Shown here: positions 1-8,713 of the stretch, one piece after another
How positions within the stretch are numbered: the first letter of the stretch is position 1
Layout of the letters: each line of letters starts with the position of its first letter
Translations under genes and position numbers: made by a program
DNA from: Veillonella tobetsuensis
GTDB lineage: Bacteria > Bacillota > Negativicutes > Veillonellales > Veillonellaceae
Length of the DNA stretch: 64,000 bases
NCBI RefSeq assembly: GCF_001078375.1
Contig: NZ_BBXI01000014.1
Span: 1 to 64,000, forward strand
Reading direction: 5' to 3'
The notes under the pieces: generated by a model
What the model was told of the DNA's origin: nothing
Database searches by the model: none
What the model saw: only the letters and a program-made list of their open reading frames with translations

Positions 1-94
1 CTACTTTTGAGCAAAAAGAATGGCACCAACCATACATATGATTGGTGCCAAAGAAGGCTCGTAGGGTGAACACCCCAACATTTGACAGAGAGCC
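1..94. mobile_element. Terminal end of an ISL3-family insertion sequence (partial)
   Basis: The minus-strand reading frame of ppsR stops resembling its family exactly at base 95. Bases 81-94 (tttgacagagagcc), preceded by accccaaca, match the terminal inverted repeat style of ISL3-family elements, whose ends read approximately GGCTCTTTGTCAAA. Only one end is inside the window; the transposase must lie to the left of base 1. ISL3 elements usually duplicate 8 bp of target, which would be 95-102, but the second copy is not visible. The family assignment rests on the remembered end consensus, not on a transposase. Confidence 0.7.
14..49 (-). terminator. Terminator-like hairpin inside the IS end
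   Basis: Perfect 8-bp arms ggcaccaa (22-29) and ttggtgcc (42-49) are followed on the minus strand by a T-rich tract (bases 20-14). It would stop transcription running from ppsA/ccpN/ppsR into the element. IS elements often carry such barriers near their ends. Confidence 0.5.
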
Positions 95-292
95 GACAAT
101 TGTATGACAAATTACATGATTACCATTTTTAGCATCTGCTATAATCTCATCAATTTGAGCTTCGTCTTCAATATATGGAATGCGAACAATTTCAATTTGT
201 TCCTTATCGTACTGACTTGCTGTCGCTCTTGCAACAGCCTCTGCCGTTTCACCTAAAGAATCTGAAATCGCATAAATTATTTTTTCAGCCAT
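95..292 (-). pseudogene. ppsR: ppsR, PEP synthase / PPDK regulatory protein, truncated by the IS
   Basis: The ATG at 292-290 opens 66 codons that match the N-terminus of the DUF299 kinase/pyrophosphorylase family, with the typical IIYAISDSLGETAE and IPYIEDEAQIDEI segments, ending ...CHTIV at base 95. In the family this is followed by PELR and about 200 more residues, including the nucleotide-binding loop; here the next bases are the IS end. Family members phosphorylate and dephosphorylate the partner dikinase or PEP synthase in response to ADP and phosphate. The remnant keeps none of the catalytic part, so the gene should be dead unless the element excises. It starts 3 bases after ccpN, the order also seen in Bacillus (ccpN-yqfL). 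Confidence 0.8.
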
Positions 293-295
293 TAT

Positions 296-943
296 TTATA
301 CCTCTTGAGTACTACATTCTAAAAAAGCTTTAGTTACGGTCGTCTTAGATACACGTCCAACCACCTTTAACCGTCGCTTTGGATTATCTTGCGATTCATC
401 ATCTTCTCTAACAACAACAGGAAGACAATCGACTTCGTAGTCAATCATCTTTTGCGCTGCTACAGCCAAGGAATCACTAGGTTCTACAACAATTAATTTA
501 CTAACGGGTGTCATAATCATAGATATAGGCATCGTATGTGGATCTGTTTGCCCCATAGAGGCACGCAACAAATCTTTGCGAGATACAACCCCTTGTAAAT
601 ATGAATCTTCACAAACTAAAATTGTTCCCACATCCTCTGTGAACATGGTTACAATCGTATTATATAAATTAGTCTCAGGCGACACGATAACGGCTTGTGA
701 CAGTGCATCATGTACGCTATAAGATCTTAAAATCTCAGCAGTTTGATTCTTCGGCGACAATCCTACATAATAATAACCCACATTAGGTCGAGCCTCTAAC
801 ACACCAATCATAGTGAGCACCGCTAAATCTGAACGCAATGCTGACCGTGTTACATCTAAATGCTCTGCTATAGCACTACCTGTAACTGGTCCATTTTCTC
901 GTACAATATGAGCTATTGCTTCTTGTCGTTTTGAAAGTTTCAC
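296..943 (-). CDS. ccpN: CcpN-like transcriptional repressor (HTH plus two CBS domains)
   Basis: A 215-residue protein with an N-terminal winged-helix domain (about residues 3-60, SKRQEAIAHIVRENGPVTGS) and two CBS domains (about 75-140 and 140-210). This is the architecture of CcpN (YqzB), which represses gluconeogenic genes in Bacillus and senses adenine nucleotides through its CBS pair. The GTG at 943 was chosen over the ATG at 961 because a GGGGGG ribosome binding site lies between them and a TATAAT box at 970-975 would place the transcript start near 963. It is flanked by ppsA upstream and ppsR downstream, so control of PEP synthase is the obvious inferred role. Confidence 0.82.
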   Translation of the reverse strand: MKLSKRQEAIAHIVRENGPVTGSAIAEHLDVTRSALRSDLAVLTMIGVLEARPNVGYYYVGLSPKNQTAEILRSYSVHDALSQAVIVSPETNLYNTIVTMFTEDVGTILVCEDSYLQGVVSRKDLLRASMGQTDPHTMPISMIMTPVSKLIVVEPSDSLAVAAQKMIDYEVDCLPVVVREDDESQDNPKRRLKVVGRVSKTTVTKAFLECSTQEV

Positions 944-969
944 ACCCGTCCCCCCTTTCACATATAAGT

Positions 970-975
970 ATTATA
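970..975 (-). promoter_or_regulatory. Probable -10 box for ccpN
   Basis: TATAAT on the minus strand, about 27 bp upstream of the GTG start and downstream of the ppsA terminator. No good -35 is seen at 17 bp. Confidence 0.45.
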
Positions 976-993
976 TCCTATGTATCAATTTAG

Positions 994-1020
994 AAAAAGA
1001 GGAGGCTTATGCGCCTCCTC
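994..1020 (-). terminator. Rho-independent terminator of ppsA
   Basis: Eight-bp perfect stem gaggaggc/gcctcctc (999-1006 with 1013-1020), followed on the minus strand by TTTTTC. It separates ppsA from ccpN; the plus side also has five T, so it could work both ways. Confidence 0.85.
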
Positions 1021-1049
1021 TTTTTGTTATTAAATAAAGTATGTCTTTA

Positions 1050-3431
1050 TTACCATTCAAGGTCTTCTACTTCTTGGCGACCACGACCTGTAAGTGCATC
1101 GAGCATCATACGTTGTTCAATTTGAGCTACCATTTTCTTGGTATTCTTAACAGCATCTGGATTTACAGAAATGGAATCGATACCACTCTTAACTAAGAAT
1201 TCACAAAGTTCAGGATATACACTAGGTGCTTGACCACAGATAGAAACAGTTTTACCGTCTTTATGAGCTACTTCAATTAAATGACGAATAGCACGACGTA
1301 CTGCTAAATTACGTTCATCATAAATATGTTGAACCGTTTCATTATCACGATCACAACCAAGAACTAGCATAGTTAAATCGTTAGAACCAATGGAATAACC
1401 ATCTACAAATTTATTGAATTGGTCAGCCAAAATAATATTGGATGGAATTTCAGCCATTAACCAAATTTTGAACTCTTTACTGCGTTCAAGACCCTCTTGT
1501 GCCATCAAATCAGTAACTAATTCAGCCTCTTCCACAGTGCGGCAGAACGGAATCATTACTTGTAAATTTTTGAAACCATATTCATTACGTACCTTTTTAA
1601 TAGCTTCTAATTCTAATTTGAAAGCTGGTAAATATTTAGGATCGTAGTAACGAGACGCCCCACGCCAGCCAAGTAATGCACTGGATTCATGTGGTTCGTA
1701 TTTGTCACCACCTTTAAGGTCACGGTATTCGCTGGATTTAAAGTCACTTAAGCGAACTACAACTTGACGAGGTGCCAATGCTTGACACACTTTACGCATG
1801 CCTTCAGCCAATGTATTTACAGCAAAATCACTACGACCTGTTTCAATGAGGTGTAATGGATGTTCATGAATGAATGTAGTCCAAATGAACTCTTCACGCA
1901 TAAGGCCAATACCATCACAAGGTAATACACCATATTTTTCTGCCAAATCAGGATCACCTAAGTTCATGTAAACCTTAGTGCCTGTTACAGGAATATATTC
2001 GCTAGCAACAACAGCTTGTTCTTGAGGAGCTGCAGTTTTAACTACATCTTCAAGGACGCCATCATAAACAATGCCATTTGTAGCATCAACTGTAATCATT
2101 TGACCATCTTTAATAGAAGTAGTAGCTTCATGGCTACGACTCTTAGTACCAACGATACAAGGAATACCAAGTTCACGGCTAACGATAGACGCATGACAAG
2201 TCATGCCACCTGCATCTGTAACGATAGCTTTCGCTTTTTTCATAGCTGGAACCCAGTCAGGTGCTGTCATAGCTGTAACAAGGATTTCGCCTTCTTTAAA
2301 TTCATCAATATCTTCAGGATTGATGATGACATGTGCCTTACCAGCAGCTTTACCAGGGGATGCTGGTAAACCTTTAACTACAATTTCACGATCTGTAGTA
2401 GTGGTAACCGCTGTATCCTCTACTTTTTCAGACTTATCCTTTCTAGACCATACTGTTTCTGGACGGGCTTGAAGAATCCAAATCTTATCATTTCTTTCAT
2501 CTACGCCCCATTCCATATCCATGTAGCAACCATAATGTTTTTCAATAGCTTTAGCATATTCTGCTAATTCCAACACTTGTTCATCGGAAAGAACTTGTTG
2601 TTTCGCTTCATCAGCAGGAACGATTTCTTCTATGCAATCGCCATCAGCTTTACGTACAAGGCGAACGTTTTTATCGTTAATCATACGGTCAGTAATAACC
2701 ATTTTTTGTTTATCTACACGGAAGTTATCTGGTGTTACAGTACCTTGTACTACATATTCACCAAGGCCCCAAGAACCTTCAATCAAAATATTGTTGTCAT
2801 TACCTGTTACAAGGTCAACCGTAAACATAACACCAGCAGATTTAGAGAATACCATCATTTGAACAGCTGCACTTAATGCTACTGTCATGTGGTCGAAGCC
2901 TTGTTTTACACGGTAATATGTTGCACGATCAGTAAATGTGGATGCATAACATTCTTTTACTTTTTCAATGATTGTATCTGCACCACGCACGTTCAAATAG
3001 GTATCTTGTTGACCTGCGAAACTAGCATCTGGTAAATCTTCTGCAGTGGCACTAGAACGAACAGCAACGAAAGGATCTTTTTCGCCTACTTTTTCACCCA
3101 ATTCTTCATAGGATTTGCGAATTGCTTCAGCCAATGCTACAGGCATTTCTTCTTGACAAATCATACGGCGGATTTTTGTACAAACTTCGCGAAGTAATGC
3201 AGAGTTTTCTACATCATCTAAACTATCTAACTCTTGACGAATACGATCTTCAAGACCAGTTTCTTTCATAAATTCACGATACCCATATGCAGTTGTTGCA
3301 AAACCATAAGGTACGGGTACATTTGTAGAGGAAGTTAATTCACCTAAGGATGAGGATTTACCACCTACTAAATTTACATCTTCACGTTTTAATTCATCAA
3401 ACCATAATACATAAGCTGTTTCGCGATTCAT
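1050..3431 (-). CDS. ppsA: Phosphoenolpyruvate synthase (pyruvate, water dikinase)
   Basis: Converts pyruvate + ATP + water to PEP + AMP + phosphate in the cytosol, the entry to gluconeogenesis from lactate or pyruvate. The 793 residues equal the usual PpsA length. An N-terminal ATP-binding domain (about 10-340) starts with LVGGKSSSLGEL. The swivelling phosphohistidine domain (about 375-460) has GGMTCHASIVSRELGIPC. The C-terminal PEP/pyruvate barrel (about 485-790) has the catalytic-Cys region SICGQAPSV. The ATG at 3431 has AGGAGG 8 bases upstream; the in-frame TTG at 3452 precedes that site and is rejected. It has its own promoter and terminator. Its partner regulator PpsR is disrupted next door. 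Confidence 0.95.
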   Translation of the reverse strand: MNRETAYVLWFDELKREDVNLVGGKSSSLGELTSSTNVPVPYGFATTAYGYREFMKETGLEDRIRQELDSLDDVENSALLREVCTKIRRMICQEEMPVALAEAIRKSYEELGEKVGEKDPFVAVRSSATAEDLPDASFAGQQDTYLNVRGADTIIEKVKECYASTFTDRATYYRVKQGFDHMTVALSAAVQMMVFSKSAGVMFTVDLVTGNDNNILIEGSWGLGEYVVQGTVTPDNFRVDKQKMVITDRMINDKNVRLVRKADGDCIEEIVPADEAKQQVLSDEQVLELAEYAKAIEKHYGCYMDMEWGVDERNDKIWILQARPETVWSRKDKSEKVEDTAVTTTTDREIVVKGLPASPGKAAGKAHVIINPEDIDEFKEGEILVTAMTAPDWVPAMKKAKAIVTDAGGMTCHASIVSRELGIPCIVGTKSRSHEATTSIKDGQMITVDATNGIVYDGVLEDVVKTAAPQEQAVVASEYIPVTGTKVYMNLGDPDLAEKYGVLPCDGIGLMREEFIWTTFIHEHPLHLIETGRSDFAVNTLAEGMRKVCQALAPRQVVVRLSDFKSSEYRDLKGGDKYEPHESSALLGWRGASRYYDPKYLPAFKLELEAIKKVRNEYGFKNLQVMIPFCRTVEEAELVTDLMAQEGLERSKEFKIWLMAEIPSNIILADQFNKFVDGYSIGSNDLTMLVLGCDRDNETVQHIYDERNLAVRRAIRHLIEVAHKDGKTVSICGQAPSVYPELCEFLVKSGIDSISVNPDAVKNTKKMVAQIEQRMMLDALTGRGRQEVEDLEW

Positions 3432-3484
3432 GTGAGAACCTCCTATTTGCAATTAGTGCAACACATTAAACCTTTTATATCTAA

Positions 3485-3513
3485 ATAGTATACCTTAATC
3501 GAAAATATGTCAA
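3485..3513 (-). promoter_or_regulatory. Sigma-A type promoter of ppsA
   Basis: On the minus strand TTGACA (3513-3508), a 17-bp spacer and TACTAT (3490-3485), about 55 bp upstream of the ppsA start. Confidence 0.7.
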
Positions 3514-3554
3514 TTTTTATAGGCATTAATATGCAAAATAAACTGAGAAAAACC

Positions 3555-3590
3555 AAAAAAGATGATTGTCTTATAGTAAACAACCATCTT
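3555..3590 (-). terminator. Terminator of the tpsBA locus
   Basis: Stem aagatggttgt / acaatcatctt (one G-U pair) followed on the minus strand by TTTTTT. It closes the transcript of tpsB-tpsA and the two small genes. Confidence 0.75.
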
Positions 3591-3609
3591 TTCAATACAT
3601 AGGTATTAT

Positions 3610-4056
3610 TTAATTATTGTTTCTTCCAGGCTCTAATAAGAAAATATACATGCCTAGAAGCAGAAATTGGAAGATATCTTCATCAACAAGCCTACTTAAA
3701 CTAGTAACAACAATAAATAGAGGATAGATCCAAAACGGCAATCCTATATCATAGGATCGTCTCATACCGGTCATAAAAAAGAAAGTAAAACCATATATAC
3801 AAAAGGAATACCCGAGAATGATATACATAATACCCTCGGTAATGGTTTTAGAGTCCATTGCTGCTGGTCCATATTTTACTGAAAAAAATCCAATACCGAG
3901 TGCAAATGTATTCCCCACAAAGAACAATAAACGTCCTAATGGAACCTCAGGATCTAAATATTTAATATGTTTTATCTTCCCATAAATTAATAGAAATATA
4001 GATATAATAATACCTATAGGAATTGTATTAAACCCAAACCATTTTATTATTTCCAT
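3610..4056 (-). CDS. Small polytopic membrane protein, candidate immunity protein
   Basis: 148 residues, no family recognised. About four hydrophobic segments are visible (near 10-25, 43-60, 75-95 and 108-140), with short polar loops such as KIKHIKYLDPEVP. It begins 3 bases after the 80-residue gene upstream and is the last gene of the tpsB-tpsA transcript. In contact-dependent inhibition systems the immunity gene sits immediately behind the toxin-carrying exoprotein, and membrane immunity proteins are known for pore-forming toxins. Position and topology make this a candidate; nothing in the sequence proves it. Base composition is as AT-rich as tpsA, unlike the neighbouring housekeeping genes. 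Confidence 0.6.
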   Translation of the reverse strand: MEIIKWFGFNTIPIGIIISIFLLIYGKIKHIKYLDPEVPLGRLLFFVGNTFALGIGFFSVKYGPAAMDSKTITEGIMYIILGYSFCIYGFTFFFMTGMRRSYDIGLPFWIYPLFIVVTSLSRLVDEDIFQFLLLGMYIFLLEPGRNNN

Positions 4057-4059
4057 TTA

Positions 4060-4302
4060 TTATACCCCAAATACCATTTTCATAATTATAATACACGCTA
4101 GAAAAAATATATCTATTATAAATTGTATATCTTTGCTTAAGTCAAAATATATCATAAAAAAGTGACCACCACAAATAATAATTGAACTTACAATCGCTAA
4201 TATGATTTCATATTTTTTTAAATGCTTATTTTCTTTATAACGTTTGTATAGTACATAATTAACATAGATAATCCAGAAATAAGGAAAAAATTCAGGTTTC
4301 AT
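4060..4302 (-). CDS. Small membrane protein behind TpsA, candidate immunity protein
   Basis: 80 residues with two or three hydrophobic stretches (near 5-18, 32-52 and 60-78) separated by a Lys-rich loop (KRYKENKHLKK). No family recognised. It starts 4 bases after the tpsA stop, so translation is probably coupled to tpsA. This is the place where a cognate immunity gene is expected in CdiA-type loci. It could also be half of a two-gene immunity unit with the next gene, or a short orphan gene. Confidence 0.55.
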   Translation of the reverse strand: MKPEFFPYFWIIYVNYVLYKRYKENKHLKKYEIILAIVSSIIICGGHFFMIYFDLSKDIQFIIDIFFLACIIIMKMVFGV

Positions 4303-4306
4303 ATAT

Positions 4307-7300
4307 TTACTCCGATGCTTTTAAATAATACTCTCTATCTTTTTCTCTATCTTCATCAGTTTTTTTATCAATGGTTTTTAATGGCTCAACAAGATAGTTA
4401 TACACATTACTAGTAATATAATCACTTTTATTTCCCAGACCTGCATTAGCACTACTAGGAATAAAATCTTGTTTTTTTTCATCTCTCCGCATATTTTCAC
4501 GATAATATGTATAAATATCAGGAATTCCCTTCATAACAACCATCTTATTAGAGTGATATGCATCAAAATCATCATAGATTACGATATTGTCATTAAATTT
4601 ATTAATCATTTTATTAAAATACAACGCAACGTCAGCTGGTTTATAAACAAAATTCACAGTTTCTTTCACAGCCAAACCATATTGATTCGAAACAAACTCT
4701 TTAAATCCAGGGATTACATCAAGATTATTACGACTGAAGAAATTATTCATCCACTCTTTGCTTTGAGATTCTACATTATTTAACATATTCTCTTTATTTC
4801 TAGAGGTTAAATCATTATTAGAAAAGTATTTATATTTCTCAGGTGGCCCTGCATAAACACGTTTAATTCGCCCATCATCATCTTTTACTTCATAATATAC
4901 TTCCTTCTTTGAATCATCATAGCCATCTAAATTTTTACCAGCATCTCTAAGATCTTCAGGATTATTTTTATTAAACTTTCTAAACTTAGGCAAATTTTCA
5001 ATAGCCTTATTAAAACTATCATCTAAAGTTAAACTTGCGTTAGTACGATTCTCATAGGAGCTACTCGACATACTCAATGTTGCAAAAGGTTTATATTGTT
5101 CCCCTTCATTTTTAATAACACTACTAATCTTACTATCCAATAGCGTTTTAGGGCGTTCTTGATCAACTGGATATCCAATATAATCCACATAACCTTCTTT
5201 ATCTGTCGGTTGATAATTAGGATTGTAAGGGAGCAAGTGATTAGGATTATTTAACTCATAATAAAATCTAAAATAGGTATGCCCGTTAGATATCCCTGTT
5301 GGTTTATAACCATTTGTTTCAAGCCAAAATCCATGATTATTACTACGTTCATTAGAAGGAATCCCATCTAGGGCTTGCACTTTAGGCCCCATATATGTTG
5401 TACCATTTACTATATAATATGTAGTACCATCTTCTGTAACTCCTGTAGGTTGTACACCTTGATTAGCTAATGTAAATCCATAATTATCACTGGTAGGTGA
5501 GGTGTCTACATTTCCATCTCTATTATAGGCATACTCCGCAGCTTCTTTATAATCTCCTGTATCATAATTACCAGATTTTTCTGCTGATACAAGAGCCTCT
5601 CCCATTTCTTCTGGAGATGATTCTCTTGGTTCTGGATTTAATGTTTTATTTATTTCCTCTTGCTCACCCGCTATACGAGCTTGTACCCAAGAATCAACCC
5701 CTTCAGATACTTTTTCTTTAATTTCTTCTAAACTTGGTAAGAAACCAAAGTTATGTTTAGCACCCATATGAGAAACATATGCTCCACTTTGTCCACTTTT
5801 TCCTGATATTTCATTAGTGGCATAGCCAAAAACAAAAGCGATTTGCTGTAAATGTTCTGGATCTACATACTCTTTTCCATCTGGACCTATGATTTTCCCA
5901 GCCCATTTTTTGAATTGTGGCATCATAGCTTCAGATAATCCTGCAGCATATACACCATCGCCAAACTGTCCACCGCCAAGTTTTGCAGTAGTACCACCAA
6001 CCAAACTATGTAATGCTACTTTTCGAGGATCCCCATCATCCCAGCCTTTATGCATAGCAATTTGATGGATTGCTTCGTTAGCGTTAATACTAAAGAGATG
6101 CGCTAATTGTTGCTTTTCTTCAATAGATTTTTTATCAAATATAGATTGCAATTCATTAAGGGAATGTTCTATATCAGTATTGATAGTTTTCATATCTATC
6201 ATTTGACCATTTTCTATAATTTTTCCATCACTAATTGCACTTTTAGTTATGGAGGCGGATTTTTTATGGGCGCCAACACCGCCTGTTGGAGTTAAACCAA
6301 TATGCTTATAGATTTTATCAAACTCTTTTTTACTTTTTGTTTTACTACTACCAAAATTATTATATTGTACTCCATTATCTCTTACGGTGTACTCAGCTTC
6401 ATTTTGGATATCATTTATATCTAAATGTCTTGTGGTCAATGAATTCTTATCTTTATTGGCTTTACTTGATATAATAGCACCTTTCAATGAAGTTGTATTA
6501 CCAGTACTTATATTATATCCATTATCACCAGCAAAAATACCAGCTTGGTCAGTAACCGTTTTAAGTTTACTATCTATTCGACCTACACTTCCCCCTACAC
6601 TTCCAACAGTTCCTTTAAATTTAGGTGATGTCGAAACTGAAAAACCTGCAGATTTACTATGTTCCTTAAAATTATCTATACTTTGTAAACTCTCAATATT
6701 AAGATTATTACCAGTATTTACGGTTACACCTCTTCCGCTAATTTTAGATCCTATAATCTCAGTATCACGTTTTGCTTTAATTTGTGCTAACTCTACAGCA
6801 CGAATTGATGTTGGTTTATAAGTTACTTGATCAGTTACTCCATTCTGTTTAGCAAGGCTTCCACTTGCATCAAATCCTAACAAACTACCTGAAGTAAGGC
6901 TTAAACTAGCCCCTACACTCCAACCACTATATTTATAATTATCTTTAGCTTGAAGAGTATTTTTGCCTGCACTCAAGTTTATATCACTAGCAGAATTTAT
7001 GTTTACTTCTTTTGCTAATATATCTTGACCAACTAAATTAACCCCTGATTTAGTTGCATTATTAGCTTCAATATTTACACTTCCATCACTAATAATTGTA
7101 CCACCATTATATTCATGTACATCTATTGATTGATTTTGATGTTGAGAGGTACTACCAATTGATATTGATAAATTAACAGCATTATCAATATTTTTAGCAC
7201 CACGTTTATCTTTTCCATCGACTTTTTCTACTTTACCAGTCTCGGAATTCCTAATTTTTTCGCCTTTTAGAGCTCCATCAACAGCATAGTAACCATCTTG

Positions 7301-8284
7301 GAATTGTTTACGTGCCTCATTTAGCTCGAATGCAGCCAACCGTTTATCATTACGAGAGCCAGCTTGTTTTATAGTGCGTGTTCCATTTGTAACTGCATTA
7401 ATAGCCGCACCGCCAAGTGAAACCGTAAGGCCAGATTTTTTATAGCTTTCATTATGTGACGTTGATGTATTATCAATATTTCCATCTAAAATGACATTAG
7501 AGCCAGATAAGTTTACACTATTCTTACTCACAATATTACTACTAGTTAATTGTAAAGTATCATTAGATTGTATATTTATATTACCATTTGTACTTGCAAT
7601 AGTACTACGAGCAGTAACTTCTTCGTGTCTACTATCATCAGAATTAATTCGCTCTTTGCCTATAGAGAATCCTATCCCTGCACCACCAAGTAATCCGGAC
7701 TTTTTATGATGATAGCTACTATTGCTATCAAGTATATGTTTATCTGCTCCAATATTGACTTCTCCACCTGATTGTAGTTCAACATTATTTTCACCAAGGA
7801 TAGTTACAGACTTACCATCTATAGAATTGGTTGCTTTAATATTAACTGTTTTGCCACCTATATTAGAGCCAGATACTGTTTCTATATGTGAATTATCTAT
7901 TGCATCTATACTTTCACGTTTAGCAATACTTTTCTTTCGTTCTTGTAAGCTATGTTGTTCTGTTGCAACATCTTTAGCTGATTCAAACTTAACATTATCA
8001 GCATTAATATTTACATCATCTTTCGCCAGTATATCAGACCCTTTTGCCTTAACATCCTGGTTCGCATTAACTTTAACTGACTTACCTTCTATACTACTAC
8101 CTACTGAATTAGTAAAATTACCTTCAACATGAGTTTCTGTAGTAATAGAGTGCCCACCACCAGATTTTCCCTTATGATAGTGATCCTCTTTTATATTCAA
8201 AGAAGCATCTTGTGTAGATAGTTCAATATTTCGGCCGGCATCAACATCAATATTTTCCTTACCTTGAACTATCCCTGCATTCAT
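4307..8284 (-). CDS. TpsA C-terminal part: haemagglutinin repeats, pretoxin and variable C-terminus
   Basis: 1325 residues from the first ATG below the amber codon; the related frame actually begins at 8710. It has no signal or TPS domain, so it cannot be exported alone. Residues 1-640 are haemagglutinin-type repeats (KKSGLLGGAGIGFSIGKE, YSGWSVGASLSLTSGSLLG). A Gly/Ala-rich segment follows (about 740-850: HSLVGGTTAKLGGGQFGDG, then QQIAFVFGYATNEISG), typical of the region before CdiA toxins. The last roughly 470 residues have no recognised family. Two imperfect copies of a GF-x-L...G-x-x-PTG...TY motif sit near 960-1040. The canonical VENN motif was not found. Confidence 0.7.
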   Translation of the reverse strand: MNAGIVQGKENIDVDAGRNIELSTQDASLNIKEDHYHKGKSGGGHSITTETHVEGNFTNSVGSSIEGKSVKVNANQDVKAKGSDILAKDDVNINADNVKFESAKDVATEQHSLQERKKSIAKRESIDAIDNSHIETVSGSNIGGKTVNIKATNSIDGKSVTILGENNVELQSGGEVNIGADKHILDSNSSYHHKKSGLLGGAGIGFSIGKERINSDDSRHEEVTARSTIASTNGNINIQSNDTLQLTSSNIVSKNSVNLSGSNVILDGNIDNTSTSHNESYKKSGLTVSLGGAAINAVTNGTRTIKQAGSRNDKRLAAFELNEARKQFQDGYYAVDGALKGEKIRNSETGKVEKVDGKDKRGAKNIDNAVNLSISIGSTSQHQNQSIDVHEYNGGTIISDGSVNIEANNATKSGVNLVGQDILAKEVNINSASDINLSAGKNTLQAKDNYKYSGWSVGASLSLTSGSLLGFDASGSLAKQNGVTDQVTYKPTSIRAVELAQIKAKRDTEIIGSKISGRGVTVNTGNNLNIESLQSIDNFKEHSKSAGFSVSTSPKFKGTVGSVGGSVGRIDSKLKTVTDQAGIFAGDNGYNISTGNTTSLKGAIISSKANKDKNSLTTRHLDINDIQNEAEYTVRDNGVQYNNFGSSKTKSKKEFDKIYKHIGLTPTGGVGAHKKSASITKSAISDGKIIENGQMIDMKTINTDIEHSLNELQSIFDKKSIEEKQQLAHLFSINANEAIHQIAMHKGWDDGDPRKVALHSLVGGTTAKLGGGQFGDGVYAAGLSEAMMPQFKKWAGKIIGPDGKEYVDPEHLQQIAFVFGYATNEISGKSGQSGAYVSHMGAKHNFGFLPSLEEIKEKVSEGVDSWVQARIAGEQEEINKTLNPEPRESSPEEMGEALVSAEKSGNYDTGDYKEAAEYAYNRDGNVDTSPTSDNYGFTLANQGVQPTGVTEDGTTYYIVNGTTYMGPKVQALDGIPSNERSNNHGFWLETNGYKPTGISNGHTYFRFYYELNNPNHLLPYNPNYQPTDKEGYVDYIGYPVDQERPKTLLDSKISSVIKNEGEQYKPFATLSMSSSSYENRTNASLTLDDSFNKAIENLPKFRKFNKNNPEDLRDAGKNLDGYDDSKKEVYYEVKDDDGRIKRVYAGPPEKYKYFSNNDLTSRNKENMLNNVESQSKEWMNNFFSRNNLDVIPGFKEFVSNQYGLAVKETVNFVYKPADVALYFNKMINKFNDNIVIYDDFDAYHSNKMVVMKGIPDIYTYYRENMRRDEKKQDFIPSSANAGLGNKSDYITSNVYNYLVEPLKTIDKKTDEDREKDREYYLKASE

Positions 8285-8710
8285 AACTACATCTCTATTA
8301 GATTTTATATTAATATTTCCTTGACCCTCAATAATACCTTGATCAATTGTTGTTACAACCTCTTTTCTTTTATTTCTATCATCCCAAACAATTTCATTAT
8401 CACTTGAAATATATTTTTTACCATTATTAATAACATCTCTATCTGCAGAGATTGATAATTGGCCTGATGCACTATTTTGTTTAATGTGCCCACCTTCATT
8501 TATAAAATCTTGATTAGCATGAATTAAAACATTAGATTCACCAACAATAGTTCCTGTTGTATTAATTACATCAGTTGTAGCATCTATAATTGTATTATTA
8601 CCCGAAATTAAACCACCATTATTATGAATATTATTACCGATAATATTGGTATTATTATCAGCTATAATACTACCACTATTATTTAGCTTATCAACATTTA
8701 AATTAATAGA

Positions 8711-8713
8711 CTA
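8711..8713 (-). other. In-frame amber (TAG) codon interrupting tpsA
   Basis: The minus strand reads ...GCT AAT GTA CAA GGG TAG TCT ATT AAT..., with the same frame open on both sides. One base change from AAG, CAG, GAG, TGG or another sense codon would explain it. No homopolymer suggests phase variation. Confidence 0.85.

Noticed and set aside
50-94. Structured RNA such as 6S RNA at the left edge
   Set aside because: The ggtgttcaccc-like hairpin looked RNA-like, but the sequence is explained better as an ISL3 terminal repeat ending exactly where ppsR is interrupted.
296-961. ATG at 961 as the start of the CcpN-like gene
   Set aside because: The six G immediately after it form the ribosome binding site for GTG 943, and the -10 box leaves no leader for 961.
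2016-2876. Plus-strand open frames inside ppsA
   Set aside because: Antisense shadows of a conserved enzyme; no ribosome binding site or recognisable protein.
6387-8132. Plus-strand open frames inside tpsA (for example 6387-6821 and 7722-8132)
   Set aside because: They are antisense shadows of repetitive Asn/Thr-rich coding sequence, without ribosome binding sites or family resemblance.
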